From positions 1-64,000 of the forward strand of contig JAFLDZ010000020.1 in the NCBI GenBank assembly GCA_017302135.1: a DNA stretch of 64,000 bases, written 5' to 3'. Shown here piece by piece: positions 41,327 through 50,518 of the stretch (the first letter of the stretch is position 1; each line of letters opens with the position of its first letter). The stretch comes from Lysobacterales bacterium (GTDB lineage Bacteria > Pseudomonadota > Gammaproteobacteria > Xanthomonadales > Xanthomonadaceae). The translations under genes were made by a program, and so were the position numbers. A model generated the notes under the pieces. It did not search any database, was not told where the DNA came from, and saw only the letters and a list, made by a program, of their open reading frames with translations.

Positions 41327-42610
41327 TCAGCGCGCCGCCAATCGCACGCCACGCAGCTGCGGAACACCTTCGACCACATCGGTCCACACCACGTGCGCGG
41401 CGGTGCCGTTGAGCAGAAGTTTCGGGAAGCCGGTGGCCCGGCCTTTACCCTGCAGATCGGCGAGTTTGATGCGCTGCAGCTCCTTGGACAGATCGGTTGA
41501 ATAGCGCGCGAGCCACAGCGATTGGGCGCCGTTCTCTTCGCGCAACCAGACCGTCCAGACCTGCTGCGCGTCGATCGCGACCGCGACACGACCCTGGGTG
41601 GTGGCGCCGGTGTCCAATGCGATCGGGTCGGCGAAGGTCGCCCCGCCATCGGCGGAGCGCGCGAGTTTCACGGCCGGCTTGTCGCCTGCGGCGGTGTACC
41701 ACGCGACCGCGACGTCGTTGCCCCGCGCCGCGACCGATGGGCCGTTGACCGGGCAGGCGGGCATGTTCCAATCGTCGGCATGCACGCGCGCCGGTTTCGA
41801 CCAGGCCTTGCCGTCGAAGCGCGTGGCGTAGATATCGCGGATTTCCCGCGCGCTGCGGTCGCGATACACCAGTACCGCTCCGTCGGCCGTGGCGGCGACA
41901 TCGGTCTGGCAACAATCGCAGGTCATCGCATCGATTTCGGTTTCTGCGCTCGCACGCAGGTTGGCGTCGAACACCGCCGCACGCAGCGTCATCGCACCGC
42001 CGTGACCATCGTCATGCCCGCCATCATGGCCAGCGTGCTTGTCTGCCGCCGTCGCATCGGCGGTGCTGCGGCCATCCAGCCATGCGATACCGAGACTGCC
42101 CTCGCCCTGCGCCCACATCGAGACGAAGCCGTGTTCGGTCTTCGTGCCATCGTCGTGGACGACGCGCGGCGCGCTCCAGTTCATGCCGTGATCGAGCGAC
42201 CGCACCAGCATCACGTCGTAGGCATACGGCGCGTCGGCCGATTTCTGCAGCCAATGCGTCCACAGCGCATGATCTGCGGTCGCGACGATATGCGGGGTAT
42301 CTGCCCAGTTCGTGAACATCGAATTGCCGACCGCCACCGTGCGCGGCCCTTCCCAATGCTGGTCGGGATAGAACTCCGCGATCTGCAGTGCCGGCCGGCG
42401 ACCGCCGCCGCTGTTGATCCAGCTGAGCAGGATGCGGCCATCGGGGGCCATCGCCAGATCCGGCTGCGCCGAACCGGGCATCGCCGGCAACGGCCACGCG
42501 TCGATCGTGAGATCGCCGGTGACCACAGCTTTCGGAACGGCGGTGTCCTCGCCGCAGCCGGCAAGCAGTGCGAGGGCGATGAGAACGAAAGGGCGAAGTG
42601 GCGTGCGCAT
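41327..42610 (-). CDS. BNR/sialidase-fold lipoprotein
   Basis: Predicted lipoprotein of 427 residues: signal sequence ending LALLAGC, then a beta-propeller-like protein with Asp-box-type repeats (SLDHGMNWSAP, SADGGATFADP). It also has a His/Asp/Gly-rich loop (KHAGHDGGHDDGHGG, about 190-205) and a cysteine cluster MTCDCCQTD. The last two could bind metal. It lacks the Arg triad I would expect in a true sialidase, so enzymatic activity is doubtful. ATG 42610 is preferred because TACCCT lies six bases upstream and the signal peptide begins there. Role unknown, envelope or periplasm-facing. Confidence 0.7.
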   Translation of the reverse strand: MRTPLRPFVLIALALLAGCGEDTAVPKAVVTGDLTIDAWPLPAMPGSAQPDLAMAPDGRILLSWINSGGGRRPALQIAEFYPDQHWEGPRTVAVGNSMFTNWADTPHIVATADHALWTHWLQKSADAPYAYDVMLVRSLDHGMNWSAPRVVHDDGTKTEHGFVSMWAQGEGSLGIAWLDGRSTADATAADKHAGHDGGHDDGHGGAMTLRAAVFDANLRASAETEIDAMTCDCCQTDVAATADGAVLVYRDRSAREIRDIYATRFDGKAWSKPARVHADDWNMPACPVNGPSVAARGNDVAVAWYTAAGDKPAVKLARSADGGATFADPIALDTGATTQGRVAVAIDAQQVWTVWLREENGAQSLWLARYSTDLSKELQRIKLADLQGKGRATGFPKLLLNGTAAHVVWTDVVEGVPQLRGVRLAAR

Positions 42611-42616
42611 GGGATT

Positions 42617-42622
42617 AGGGTA
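42617..42622 (-). promoter_or_regulatory. -10 element for a leaderless BNR-lipoprotein transcript
   Basis: TACCCT on the minus strand lies six bases before the ATG at 42610 without an SD, repeating the layout seen at mlaA, rmuC, rlmI, polA and uvrD. Confidence 0.35.
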
Positions 42623-42674
42623 CGTCATCGGCGGATCGGGAACAGCGAGACCATAGACGACGGCAGCGCATGCT

Positions 42675-44558
42675 TCACGCCGCGCCGCGCCGCTTGGTCA
42701 GATGCACCAGCAGCAGCGAGATCGCCGCCGGGGTCATGCCCGGGATGCGCTGCGCCTGACCGACGGTCTGCGGTCGAACGCGCTCGAGTTTCTGCTGCAC
42801 CTCGATCGACAGTCCGCGTACGCCGGCGTAGTCGAACGCCCGTGGAATTTCGGTGTGCTCATGACGCTGCTGGCGTGCGATCTCCTCGCGCTGACGCGCG
42901 AGATAACCGGAATATTTCGCTTCGATCTCGACCTGTTCGGAAACCGCTGCATCGTCGACCGCCGGACCGAGCATCGGCACGCTGGCGAGCCTGGCGTAGT
43001 CGAGTTCCGGTCGGCGCAGCAGATCCAGGGCATGGGTTTCGCGGCTGAGCTCGATCCCCAGCGTCGCCACCGCCTCGCGGCCGAGCGCGTTGTGCGGCGA
43101 GGCCCACAGCGCGCCCAGACGTGCGGTCTCGGCGACGACGGCGTCGCGCTTGCGCGCGAAGCGTCCCCAGCGCGCATCGTCGACAAGACCCAGGCCACGG
43201 CCGGTTTCGGTCAGGCGCATGTCCGCATTGTCTTCGCGCAGCTGCAGCCGATATTCGGCGCGGCTGGTGAACATGCGGTAGGGCTCGTTGGTGCCGTGGG
43301 TGATCAGGTCGTCGATCATGACGCCGATATAAGCCTCGTCGCGACGCGGCGACCATGCATCGAGCGCACGCACGAAGCGCGCGGCGTTGAGCCCGGCGAT
43401 CAGGCCCTGCGCCGCGGCTTCTTCGTAGCCGGTGGTGCCGTTGATCTGGCCTGCGAAGAACAGACCGGAAACGAGTTTGGTTTCCAGAGAATTCTTCAGT
43501 CCGCGCGGATCGAAGAAATCGTATTCGATGGCGTAACCGGCACGGGTGATGTGCGCCTGTTCGAAACCGCGGATGCTGCGCACCAGATCCAGCTGCACGT
43601 CGAACGGCAGCGAGGTGGAAATACCGTTCGGATAGATTTCGGTCACGTCGAGGCCTTCGGGCTCGACGAAGATCTGGTGCGAGGCCTTTTCGGCGAAGCG
43701 CACGACCTTGTCTTCGATCGACGGGCAGTAGCGCGGGCCGATGCCTTCGATCTGGCCGCTGTACAGCGGCGAGCGGTGCAGCGCGCTGCGGATGATCTCG
43801 TGGGTGCGCTCGCAGGTATGCGTAATCCAGCACGACATCTGCGGCGGATGATCGGCGGTGCTGCCCATGAACGAGAACACCGGGCGAGGATCGTCGCCGG
43901 GCTGCTCTTCCATCACGCTGTAATCGAGGCTGCGGCCATCGATGCGCGGTGGCGTGCCGGTCTTCAGCCGATCGACGAGGAACGGCCGCTCGCGCAGCTT
44001 CGCGGCGAGCGTGGTCGCTGGCGGATCGCCGGCGCGGCCGGCGGCGAACTGGGTTTCGCCGATATGAACCTTGCCAGCGAGGAAGGTGCCGGCGGTCAAG
44101 ACGACGGCCGGCGCTTTGAAGTGCAGGCCGGTCTGGGTGATCGCGCCGCATACGGCATCGCTTTCAATGATGAGGTCGTCTACTGCCGACTGGAATACCG
44201 TGAGGTTCGGCTGCGATTCCACCCCACGGCGGATGAAGCTGCGGTAGAGCGCGCGGTCGGCCTGGCAGCGTGTGGCGCGTACCGCCGGCCCTTTCGATGC
44301 ATTCAAGCGACGCCACTGGATGCCGGCGGCGTCGGCGGCGCGCGCCATGATCCCGCCGAGCGCGTCGATCTCACGGACGAGATGGCCTTTGCCGATCCCG
44401 CCGATGGCCGGGTTGCAGCTCATCGCGCCGACGGTCTCGATGTTGTGCGTCAACAGGAGAGTGCGCGCACCGCTGCGTGCGGACGCGAGCGCGGCTTCGG
44501 TGCCGGCGTGGCCGCCGCCGATGACGATGACATCGAAGCGATAGAAATGAGTGTTCAT
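42675..44558 (-). CDS. mnmG: MnmG (GidA), tRNA uridine-34 modification enzyme
   Basis: FAD-dependent enzyme that, with MnmE, adds the (carboxy)methylaminomethyl group at C5 of wobble uridine in tRNA. The 627 residues include the FAD motif [56 protein letters not shown], and [16 protein letters not shown]-like [14 protein letters not shown]. The C-terminal helical domain binds MnmE. Length is typical. rsmG and parAB, its frequent neighbours, are absent. It is divergent from the sigma-54-type small RNA gene upstream. Confidence 0.96.
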   Translation of the reverse strand: MNTHFYRFDVIVIGGGHAGTEAALASARSGARTLLLTHNIETVGAMSCNPAIGGIGKGHLVREIDALGGIMARAADAAGIQWRRLNASKGPAVRATRCQADRALYRSFIRRGVESQPNLTVFQSAVDDLIIESDAVCGAITQTGLHFKAPAVVLTAGTFLAGKVHIGETQFAAGRAGDPPATTLAAKLRERPFLVDRLKTGTPPRIDGRSLDYSVMEEQPGDDPRPVFSFMGSTADHPPQMSCWITHTCERTHEIIRSALHRSPLYSGQIEGIGPRYCPSIEDKVVRFAEKASHQIFVEPEGLDVTEIYPNGISTSLPFDVQLDLVRSIRGFEQAHITRAGYAIEYDFFDPRGLKNSLETKLVSGLFFAGQINGTTGYEEAAAQGLIAGLNAARFVRALDAWSPRRDEAYIGVMIDDLITHGTNEPYRMFTSRAEYRLQLREDNADMRLTETGRGLGLVDDARWGRFARKRDAVVAETARLGALWASPHNALGREAVATLGIELSRETHALDLLRRPELDYARLASVPMLGPAVDDAAVSEQVEIEAKYSGYLARQREEIARQQRHEHTEIPRAFDYAGVRGLSIEVQQKLERVRPQTVGQAQRIPGMTPAAISLLLVHLTKRRGAA

Positions 44559-44678
44559 CGACCTGATTCCGGTTTCGTGTCGTGCTTCGCGGCGTGGCCG
44601 TGAATCCCGGCGTTTCCGCACCGCATTCTAGCGAACAGGATTTCGGGGACGCTGTTCCCGGAAGCGTGGGCGCCAAAG

Positions 44679-44694
44679 TTGGCACGCATTCTGC
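44679..44694 (+). promoter_or_regulatory. Sigma-54-type promoter for a small RNA
   Basis: TTGGCACGCATTCTGC has GG at 44681-44682 and GC at 44693-44694, exactly 10 bases apart, matching the sigma-54 consensus in all but one of the core bases (CTGC for TTGC). No protein-coding gene starts downstream on this strand. The predicted start is near 44705. Confidence 0.7.
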
Positions 44695-44704
44695 TTATCT
44701 CTGG

Positions 44705-44817
44705 TGGCACTCAACGCGGCAAGCGCGAAAGCGCAGGCTGGGGTGGAACAGGGCTGGCCACGTGCGCGCTGAGGAAGCCAGGGGCCGAATGTCGGGGGAC
44801 ATTCGGCCCCTTTTTTT
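44705..44817 (+). ncRNA. Predicted small RNA, about 113 nt, sigma-54-driven
   Basis: The span from the predicted start to a very strong terminator contains no plausible open frame. The terminator is a perfect 13-bp stem GGGGCCGAATGTC/GACATTCGGCCCC (44781-44810) with a GGGG loop and seven T residues. The body has unpaired GGA motifs (GTGGAAC, GAGGAAG), which might contact a CsrA/RsmA-type protein, and a GGCCACGTGCGCGC stretch that can fold back. It lies alone between mnmG and a convergent lipoprotein gene. Identity unknown; I do not recognise it as a named RNA. Confidence 0.68.
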
Positions 44818-45003
44818 GTCTGCGATTCGGGGGATTCGGCGATACGCCGTAGATAAGGTGCCGACGCCCGACGGGGAGCGGAACAGGGGGGATCCGGATT
44901 TCCCCGCCGGGGTCGGCGATGCAGTACCGAGTTACGTCGGAATACGACGTAACCGGTCAAGCTTGTTTAGCTTGCGGCCAAATCTGGTCGTTGGCAAGCC
45001 TTT

Positions 45004-45717
45004 TCAGGGCGTCGGATCGCGACGGGATTCTCGTTCCTGGCGTTCGATACGACGCTCAGGGGCAGGCGCGGGCCGCGGCGTTTCCTGGCGCGCACGTGGC
45101 GGGCTTGCGGACTGCGGCACCGAAACCGGCGCAGGCCTCGCCTGCACCCTCCCGCCGGGCTGCGCGCCCCCGACCGACATGCCGGGCTGGGGCACCATGA
45201 TCCGGCGGCGGGTGGGTTCGCCTTCGCGGATGGCGACGCCGGGAATTCCCGGCTGCGGAGTCGCGACAGGCGGGCGCCTGCGATCGAGGTGCCGCCACGG
45301 GCCGCCATCGCGGTTGCCCAGATGCGGCCCTGTGCCGCCGGGCGGCTCAATGATCACTCCGGGGGGCGGTGTCCCCGGCGGCACCGTGTTCGGTGGACGA
45401 GGACGATGCGGCCGGCGATACGGATAAGGGGAGTAGGAATAGGGATAGCCGTAACGGTAACCGTCGTAGCCGTACGGAAACCCGTAGCGCGAATACGGGG
45501 TGTAACCGAAACCGAAGCCATAGCCAAAACTGCCGTACCAGCCGCCCGGATAGCCATAACCTATTGAACTGTAGGGTCCACCGTAGGCGTCGTAGTAATC
45601 GACCGATGGCTCAGCGTAGTAATAATCGCCGCCCTGATCGGTGCGGTAGCCGTAGGTACTGACGCAGCCGGTCAGAATCGTCGCGGAGAGCGTCGCAAGC
45701 AGACCAAGACGGAACAT
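45004..45717 (-). CDS. Tyr/Gly- and Pro-rich lipoprotein
   Basis: Predicted lipoprotein of 237 residues: signal peptide with lipobox ILTGC (Cys18), then about 85 residues dominated by Tyr, Gly, Ser and Pro (GYGYPGGWYGSFGYGFGFGY). A Pro/Arg-rich region follows (RRPHRPRPPNTVPPGTPPPG), then a basic, Gln/Pro/Ala-rich tail. The composition points to a disordered surface protein. I see no enzymatic motif. I chose the second ATG (45717) because it starts the signal peptide. It is convergent with the predicted small RNA. Similar low-complexity lipoproteins are common and unassigned in Lysobacteraceae. Confidence 0.7.
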   Translation of the reverse strand: MFRLGLLATLSATILTGCVSTYGYRTDQGGDYYYAEPSVDYYDAYGGPYSSIGYGYPGGWYGSFGYGFGFGYTPYSRYGFPYGYDGYRYGYPYSYSPYPYRRPHRPRPPNTVPPGTPPPGVIIEPPGGTGPHLGNRDGGPWRHLDRRRPPVATPQPGIPGVAIREGEPTRRRIMVPQPGMSVGGAQPGGRVQARPAPVSVPQSASPPRARQETPRPAPAPERRIERQERESRRDPTP

Positions 45718-46172
45718 CGGGAACCCCCTGTCGTATTCGATGACGGGATAGGCCCGTCCTACCGGTGCAGCATCCGGCCGCAGCATTGAACCCGTCCTTA
45801 AGAAGACGGGCCCGATTCAGCATCATGGCATTTTGTCGTCCGGCATTGAGCGATCGGGCAACGCATGTCGTGCGTGATGGATGCGGATCGCCTGTGTTGA
45901 GGCGGCGGACGCACGTCGGCGCGCGTCATCGCTGATGGTATCGGCGCGATGCTGATCTGCATGCGATCCAAGTGGCAACCCGGCGGATTCTGTTGCGTGG
46001 AAGACGCCATGTCGGATAGGGCAGTCAACGATGATGGTGGTTCTCGCCGTTGCCCATAGCGGCGCCGCGCATATGCCTTCGGCGCAGCGGCAATCGACCT
46101 GCTCGACGAACACCGCAGACGCCGGTACGAATGACACCCTGTCGCGCATATTCCGCCTGTTACGATACCGGC
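45718..46172. other. 455-base intergenic region between divergent genes
   Basis: No gene is supported. It carries an inverted repeat CCCGTC...GACGGG (45791-45810), and at its right end the -10 of the dehydratase gene. The part 45820-46130 shows nothing I can interpret; promoters of the lipoprotein must lie in its left part. Confidence 0.4.
46161..46166 (+). promoter_or_regulatory. -10 element for a leaderless dehydratase transcript
   Basis: TACGAT ends six bases before the ATG at 46173. There is no Shine-Dalgarno sequence, so the mRNA probably starts at the ATG. Confidence 0.45.
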
Positions 46173-47144
46173 ATGACCACCGCTGTGCCGACGCTGCCCG
46201 CCTTCGCCGACGTGCTTTCAGCCGCCGCCCGGATCGCACCGCATGCGCAGCAGACCCCGGTCCTGCGTTCGCAGTCGCTCGACGACATGGTCGGCTGCAG
46301 GCTGCACTTCAAGTGCGAAAACCTGCAGCGCGTCGGCGCGTTCAAATTCCGCGGCGCCTGCAACGCGATCTTCGCGCTCGACGACGTCGCCGCGTCGCGC
46401 GGCATTCTCACCCAGAGTTCCGGCAATCATGGCGCCGCAGTCGCCCTGGCCAGCCGCCTGCGCGGCACGTCCGCCACCGTGGTCGTGCCGGAGGGCGCAC
46501 CTGCGGTGAAGCTGGCGGCGATCGCCGGTTACGGCGCCCGCATCGTCCGCTGTGCGCCGACGATGGCGGCGCGCAACGCCGCTGCCGCCGCACTGGCCGA
46601 AGACACCGGCGCGCACCTGGTGCATCCCTTCGACGACGCGCACGTCATCGCCGGTCAGGGGACGGTCGCGCTGGAGTTCCTGCGCAGCGAACCCGAACTC
46701 GACGCGCTGCTGACCCCGGTCGGCGGCGGCGGCCTGCTCTCGGGCTGTGCATTGGCCGCGCGCACGCTGCGTCCCGGACTGGAAATTTTGGGTGCGGAAC
46801 CCAAGGGCGCGGCGGATGCGCATGCTTCGCTGCGCGAAGGCCGCTGCATCACCGACATGGTCGCGAACACGATCTGCGACGGGCTGCGCGGGCAGCTCGC
46901 GCCGCGGACGCTGGCGCTGTTGCGGCGCCATGTCGACGGCATTCTCATCGTCGACGACAGCGCGGTGATCGAAGCGATGCGGCTGCTTTGGGAACGGCTG
47001 AAGCTGGTGGTCGAACCCTCCGGCGCGATTGCCTTGGCGGCGGTGCTGCGCAACCGCGAGCGCTTCGCCGGGCGCCGGGTCGGCATCGTGATCTCCGGCG
47101 GCAATGTCGATCTCGACACGCTGCCATGGCAGGCGCACGCCTGA
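46173..47144 (+). CDS. PLP-dependent threonine/serine dehydratase-like enzyme
   Basis: Fold-type II PLP enzyme of 323 residues. The Schiff-base lysine is Lys58 in GAFKFRGA, the phosphate loop substrate motif SSGNHGAA is present, the PLP-phosphate glycine loop is VGGGGLLSG, and the C-terminal VEPSGAIALAAVL and ISGGNVD complete the family pattern. It lacks the ACT regulatory domain of IlvA, so it is a short catabolic-type threonine dehydratase or a serine racemase-like enzyme. Sequence alone does not decide between these. Its stop overlaps the start of the YdcF-type gene (TGATG), so the two are translationally coupled. Confidence 0.88.
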   Translation: MTTAVPTLPAFADVLSAAARIAPHAQQTPVLRSQSLDDMVGCRLHFKCENLQRVGAFKFRGACNAIFALDDVAASRGILTQSSGNHGAAVALASRLRGTSATVVVPEGAPAVKLAAIAGYGARIVRCAPTMAARNAAAAALAEDTGAHLVHPFDDAHVIAGQGTVALEFLRSEPELDALLTPVGGGGLLSGCALAARTLRPGLEILGAEPKGAADAHASLREGRCITDMVANTICDGLRGQLAPRTLALLRRHVDGILIVDDSAVIEAMRLLWERLKLVVEPSGAIALAAVLRNRERFAGRRVGIVISGGNVDLDTLPWQAHA

Positions 47145-47803
47145 TGACCCGCCATGCGCCGCCACCGTTGATTCAACGCGCTACCGGAAAACGTCGCAAG
47201 CGACGCGGCGTGTTCCGCTGGCTGAGGCGGCTGTTGTTGCTCGTGATCCTGTGGCTGTGCGGCGTCGCGGCGTACATCGTGCATGTCGGTACGCGCGACG
47301 AAGCCGCCAGCGACAAGGTGCGAGCCGATGCGATCATCGTGCTCGGCGCCGCCGCCTACGACGCGCGGCCGTCACCGGTGTTCGAGGAGCGCATCCGCCA
47401 CGGCATCGATCTCCACAAGCGCGAGCGTGCGCCGATCCTGATCTTCACCGGCGGCTTCGGCGGCAAGGGCGCGCGTTTCTCCGAATCGCAGGTCGGGCGC
47501 CGCTACGCATTGCACGATGGCGTGGCCGATCGCGCGATCCTGATCGAAACCGTCTCGCGCAACACCCGAGAGAACCTCAGCGAAGCCGCGCGGCTCATGG
47601 GCAAGCGCAAACTCCGGCGCGCAATCGTGGTCAGCGACCCGCTGCACATGTCGCGCGCGCTGCGCATCTGCCGCAGCGTCGGCATCGTCTGCCTGGGCTC
47701 ACCCACACCGACCAGCCGCTTCCGCAGCTTCGACACGCGCTGGCGCTTCCTGCTCAACGAAGTCTATTTCTTCCATCGCGACCTGTTCGTGCGCCAGCAC
47801 TGA
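47144..47803 (+). CDS. YdcF/DUF218-family membrane protein
   Basis: Encodes 219 residues: a basic N-terminus (KRRKRRG), one membrane helix (about 27-47), and a DUF218/YdcF domain (about 60-210). The domain has ADAIIVLGAAAYDARPSPVFEERI, ILIFTGGFGGKGARFSES, ETVSRNTRENLSEAARLM and VVSDPLHMSRALRIC, the known core of this family. These proteins (including SanA and ElyC) are tied to envelope integrity; the fold may bind nucleotide. The domain should face the periplasm. Coupled to the dehydratase gene by overlap. Confidence 0.88.
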   Translation: MTRHAPPPLIQRATGKRRKRRGVFRWLRRLLLLVILWLCGVAAYIVHVGTRDEAASDKVRADAIIVLGAAAYDARPSPVFEERIRHGIDLHKRERAPILIFTGGFGGKGARFSESQVGRRYALHDGVADRAILIETVSRNTRENLSEAARLMGKRKLRRAIVVSDPLHMSRALRICRSVGIVCLGSPTPTSRFRSFDTRWRFLLNEVYFFHRDLFVRQH

Positions 47804-47825
47804 CGCGCACCCGAAGGAGCTTTCC

Positions 47826-48251
47826 ATGATCATCGACGGCACCCGCGCCCACGACCGCGCCACCACGCTCATCCTCGACTACTACGCCGCCTTCAATCGC
47901 GGCGACTGGGCCGCGATGCTGGCGCTGCTCACCGACGATGTGGCCCACGATCTCAACCAGGGTCCGCGCGAAACCGGCCGCGACGCCTTCGCCGCGTTCC
48001 TTGCGCGCATGGAACGCAGCTATCGCGAACAGTTGCGCGACATCGTGGTCATGGCCGCGCCCGACGGCGTGCGCGCCGCCGCTGAATATGTGGTGCACGG
48101 CGAATACCTGATTGCCGATGAAGGCCTGCCGCCCGCACACGGGCAACGCTACGTGTTGCCGGGCGGCGCGTTCTTCGATATCCGCGACGGAAAAATCGCG
48201 CGGGTGACGAATTACTACAACCTGCATGATTGGATCGCGCAGGTCAGCTGA
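47826..48251 (+). CDS. SnoaL-like (nuclear transport factor 2 fold) protein
   Basis: Small soluble protein of 141 residues with the NTF2/SnoaL fold pattern: LILDYYAAFNRGDWAAMLALLTDDVAHDLNQG, then RDAFAAFLARM, EYVVHGEYL and FFDIRDGKIARVTNYYN. Members include ketosteroid isomerase-like enzymes and orphan binding proteins. A charged pocket residue (Asp in DDVAHD) is present, but the reaction is unknown. SD GGAG lies ahead of the ATG, in line with the upstream YdcF gene, 22 bases away. Confidence 0.85.
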   Translation: MIIDGTRAHDRATTLILDYYAAFNRGDWAAMLALLTDDVAHDLNQGPRETGRDAFAAFLARMERSYREQLRDIVVMAAPDGVRAAAEYVVHGEYLIADEGLPPAHGQRYVLPGGAFFDIRDGKIARVTNYYNLHDWIAQVS

Positions 48252-48485
48252 ATCGACAGCCTGATTGTTTGCGCACCCGCTTCGATTCCGAATTTCACCA
48301 GACCTCACTCCATCCGCAATTCCGACATCCGCAGCATCGTAGGGCATGCTCAAGCACGCCGGATGTGAACCCAGAAATACTTCATCTCGCGATGAGATAG
48401 CCCGAGTAAGCGCACAGTGCAGCGTCGTAGCTTGGATGAAGTCAAGTTCAAGCTCTCTGAAGATTCCCGGGTGCGGCTTTCGGTC

Positions 48486-49451
48486 TTATCCAAGTTGCGT
48501 CGCTGCGACTGCTGGCTTCGATTGTGCTTCCGCGATGTGCAGTACTTCGCCCAACAGTAGATACGCATTCAAGAAGAGAGCCTTTGCTTCCTCGGCCGTA
48601 ACGTCACTGTGCACACCCGTCGAGACTCTTTCATAGAGGTTGCTCAGATTCTGACGAATCTTAGTCCTTCTCGACCTGCTCTCGGTTCCGCTGTGGACGA
48701 AAGCGTTGATCCTATTTAGATGCCTATTCGGACCAAGAGACACCTCGTTTTCTCCCAATACAATCGTCCCGTCACGGGGTGGAAAGATTGAGTCTGCAAA
48801 TGAATCAATGATTCTACGCACGGTGGTCAATGCTTGGCTGACGGACTCGGGATCTCCGTCCGCTAGCCTACTCATGACCGAGGGAATTTGTTCAAGAACA
48901 GGTCCGCAGCTGTTTGAGATAAGCAAGTCAACTTCGGCTTTATATCGTTCAAAAATAGACTCAGAAAGACTGTCGAACTCCTTCTCGTAGTAGACCTCGC
49001 TTACGAACGTATGAAGGTTGGCGAGCACCCTACTTTTGATCCCACTTAGCCTCGCAATGTTGTTGGTCGTCAAAGCCAACTGTTTCTCATGCATTTGCAT
49101 TACGCGAAACGCCCAGTCTCCGCTGGTGTCAGGGGTAGATAGTGAGCGTAGCTTTGTGGTTTCAGCTATAAGTGCTGCTTCATGCTGCGCGAGCGGTCCC
49201 CAGAAACCAGTTTTCTTCTCCTTGTCTACCCATCGGCCCGTTATGCCCATGTACTTTAGAGATATTGGGCTTGAAGAGTTGTAGCCCTTCATCTCTAACT
49301 GCACCCAATATTTGATCTCGTCGGAACCCACCCATCGGGCTAGACGTGATGCTTTCAGGAGTAGAGATTCAGCACCTAGGCGACTTAGCTCAATATCGTC
49401 AAGCAGCTCTTTGACGAGCTCAAGTATGTGCTGCGATTTGCTTTGGTTCAT
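48486..49451 (-). CDS. AbiTii-type predicted defence protein
   Basis: Encodes 321 residues. The N-terminus, HILELVKELLDDIELSRLGAESLLLKASRLA followed by EIKYWVQLEMKGY (each quoted in part), matches the AbiTii domain pattern: a short leucine-rich helix pair, then (E)xxxW(I/V)xxE(L/M)xGY. AbiTii proteins are linked by context to phage abortive infection; the mechanism is not established. The C-terminal 190 residues are helical with no recognised domain. Its G+C is much lower than the neighbours (near half rather than two-thirds), which suggests recent transfer between SnoaL and bioC. ATG 49451 is chosen since the domain begins six residues later. No integrase is visible beside it. Confidence 0.7.
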   Translation of the reverse strand: MNQSKSQHILELVKELLDDIELSRLGAESLLLKASRLARWVGSDEIKYWVQLEMKGYNSSSPISLKYMGITGRWVDKEKKTGFWGPLAQHEAALIAETTKLRSLSTPDTSGDWAFRVMQMHEKQLALTTNNIARLSGIKSRVLANLHTFVSEVYYEKEFDSLSESIFERYKAEVDLLISNSCGPVLEQIPSVMSRLADGDPESVSQALTTVRRIIDSFADSIFPPRDGTIVLGENEVSLGPNRHLNRINAFVHSGTESRSRRTKIRQNLSNLYERVSTGVHSDVTAEEAKALFLNAYLLLGEVLHIAEAQSKPAVAATQLG

Positions 49452-49579
49452 GAAACATCCTGAATCGCCTAGCGCGCATTCGATCCACCTCCAAAGGGGT
49501 GGTGCTGCATATTGAGCCGGCATCTTCAAATGTGTCAATCAATCTCGCAAACGGCAGTCGCACAACACTCCAGCCCCCC

Positions 49580-50518
49580 TCACCCAACCCTACGCCGTAC
49601 CGGTATCCCACTCGCCGGAAACCGTGCCACATCATTTCCGCCCTCACGGATCGGCGCACCGTGTTCCGGCGCCCACGCCAGCGCGGAGATGATTTCCCAG
49701 GTTGCGGGCAGGCGGCCGACATCGCGAAAATTTTCGTAAGCGTTTGCGGCGGTGGCGAAGCGGGTTTTGCCGGTGAGCGTGTGGCGGCGCGCTTGCAGTG
49801 CATTGGTGGCGCCGATGGCGCGCAGTTCGCGCATCAGCGCGGGCAGGTCGTCGTAGCGGGTGACGAGGTCATCGCGGTCGAGCACGGGATTGCGGAAACC
49901 ACTGGCGATCAGGGCATCACCGAACTGCGCGATCGAGGCGAACGGGCTGACGTGCGGGATCGCGTCGGCTTCGGCGAAGGCGCTGCGCAGTTCGTACAGC
50001 GTGTCGGGGCCGAAGGTCGAGACCACCAGCATGCCGCCGGGTTTCAGAACGCGGCGGAAGCCGGCGAACACCGCCGGCAGATCTTCGACCCACTGCAGAC
50101 AGAGATTCGAGAACAGCAGATCGACGCTGTGGTCGGCCAATGGCAGCGCGCGCGCATCGGCGCAGACGCGTGCGGGGGCACGTGCCAGCATCCGCGCGAG
50201 CGGGCGCGGCAATGCGCGCGCGAAGGCCGATGTTTCGACGTCGTGCTGACGCAGCATCGGCATGGCGAGATCCAGCGCGAGTACCTGGGCTTTTGGCCAG
50301 CGTTGCTGGATCGCGCGCGAGGCGTGTCCGGGGCCGCAGCCCAGATCGACCACGAGCGACGGCGTCTGCGCTTCGCCTTCGCGGCCTTCGGCGTAGTAAT
50401 CCAGCGATTCGAGCAGACGCGCTTCGATCTCGATCTGCAGCTTCGCCGCAGAGGCGTAGCTCGCGGATGCGCGCGAGAACGCGCGGCGGACCTGGCGCGG
50501 GTCGAACAACGTGTTCAT
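49580..50518 (-). CDS. bioC: Malonyl-ACP O-methyltransferase BioC
   Basis: SAM-dependent enzyme that methylates the free carboxyl of malonyl-ACP to start pimelate synthesis for biotin. The 312 residues have LVVDLGCGPGHASRAI (motif I), LALDLAMPML, DARALPLADHSVDLLFSNLCLQWVED and the later LKPGGMLVVSTFGPDTLYELR, the BioC-type signature. Last gene of the bio cluster; its ATG overlaps the bioH stop. It lies 128 bases from the AbiTii gene. Confidence 0.93.
   Translation of the reverse strand: MNTLFDPRQVRRAFSRASASYASAAKLQIEIEARLLESLDYYAEGREGEAQTPSLVVDLGCGPGHASRAIQQRWPKAQVLALDLAMPMLRQHDVETSAFARALPRPLARMLARAPARVCADARALPLADHSVDLLFSNLCLQWVEDLPAVFAGFRRVLKPGGMLVVSTFGPDTLYELRSAFAEADAIPHVSPFASIAQFGDALIASGFRNPVLDRDDLVTRYDDLPALMRELRAIGATNALQARRHTLTGKTRFATAANAYENFRDVGRLPATWEIISALAWAPEHGAPIREGGNDVARFPASGIPVRRRVG

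Noticed and set aside
41327-42610. True sialidase
   Set aside because: Asp-box-like repeats are present, but I cannot see the arginine triad and catalytic Tyr/Glu set, so only a BNR-type fold is claimed.
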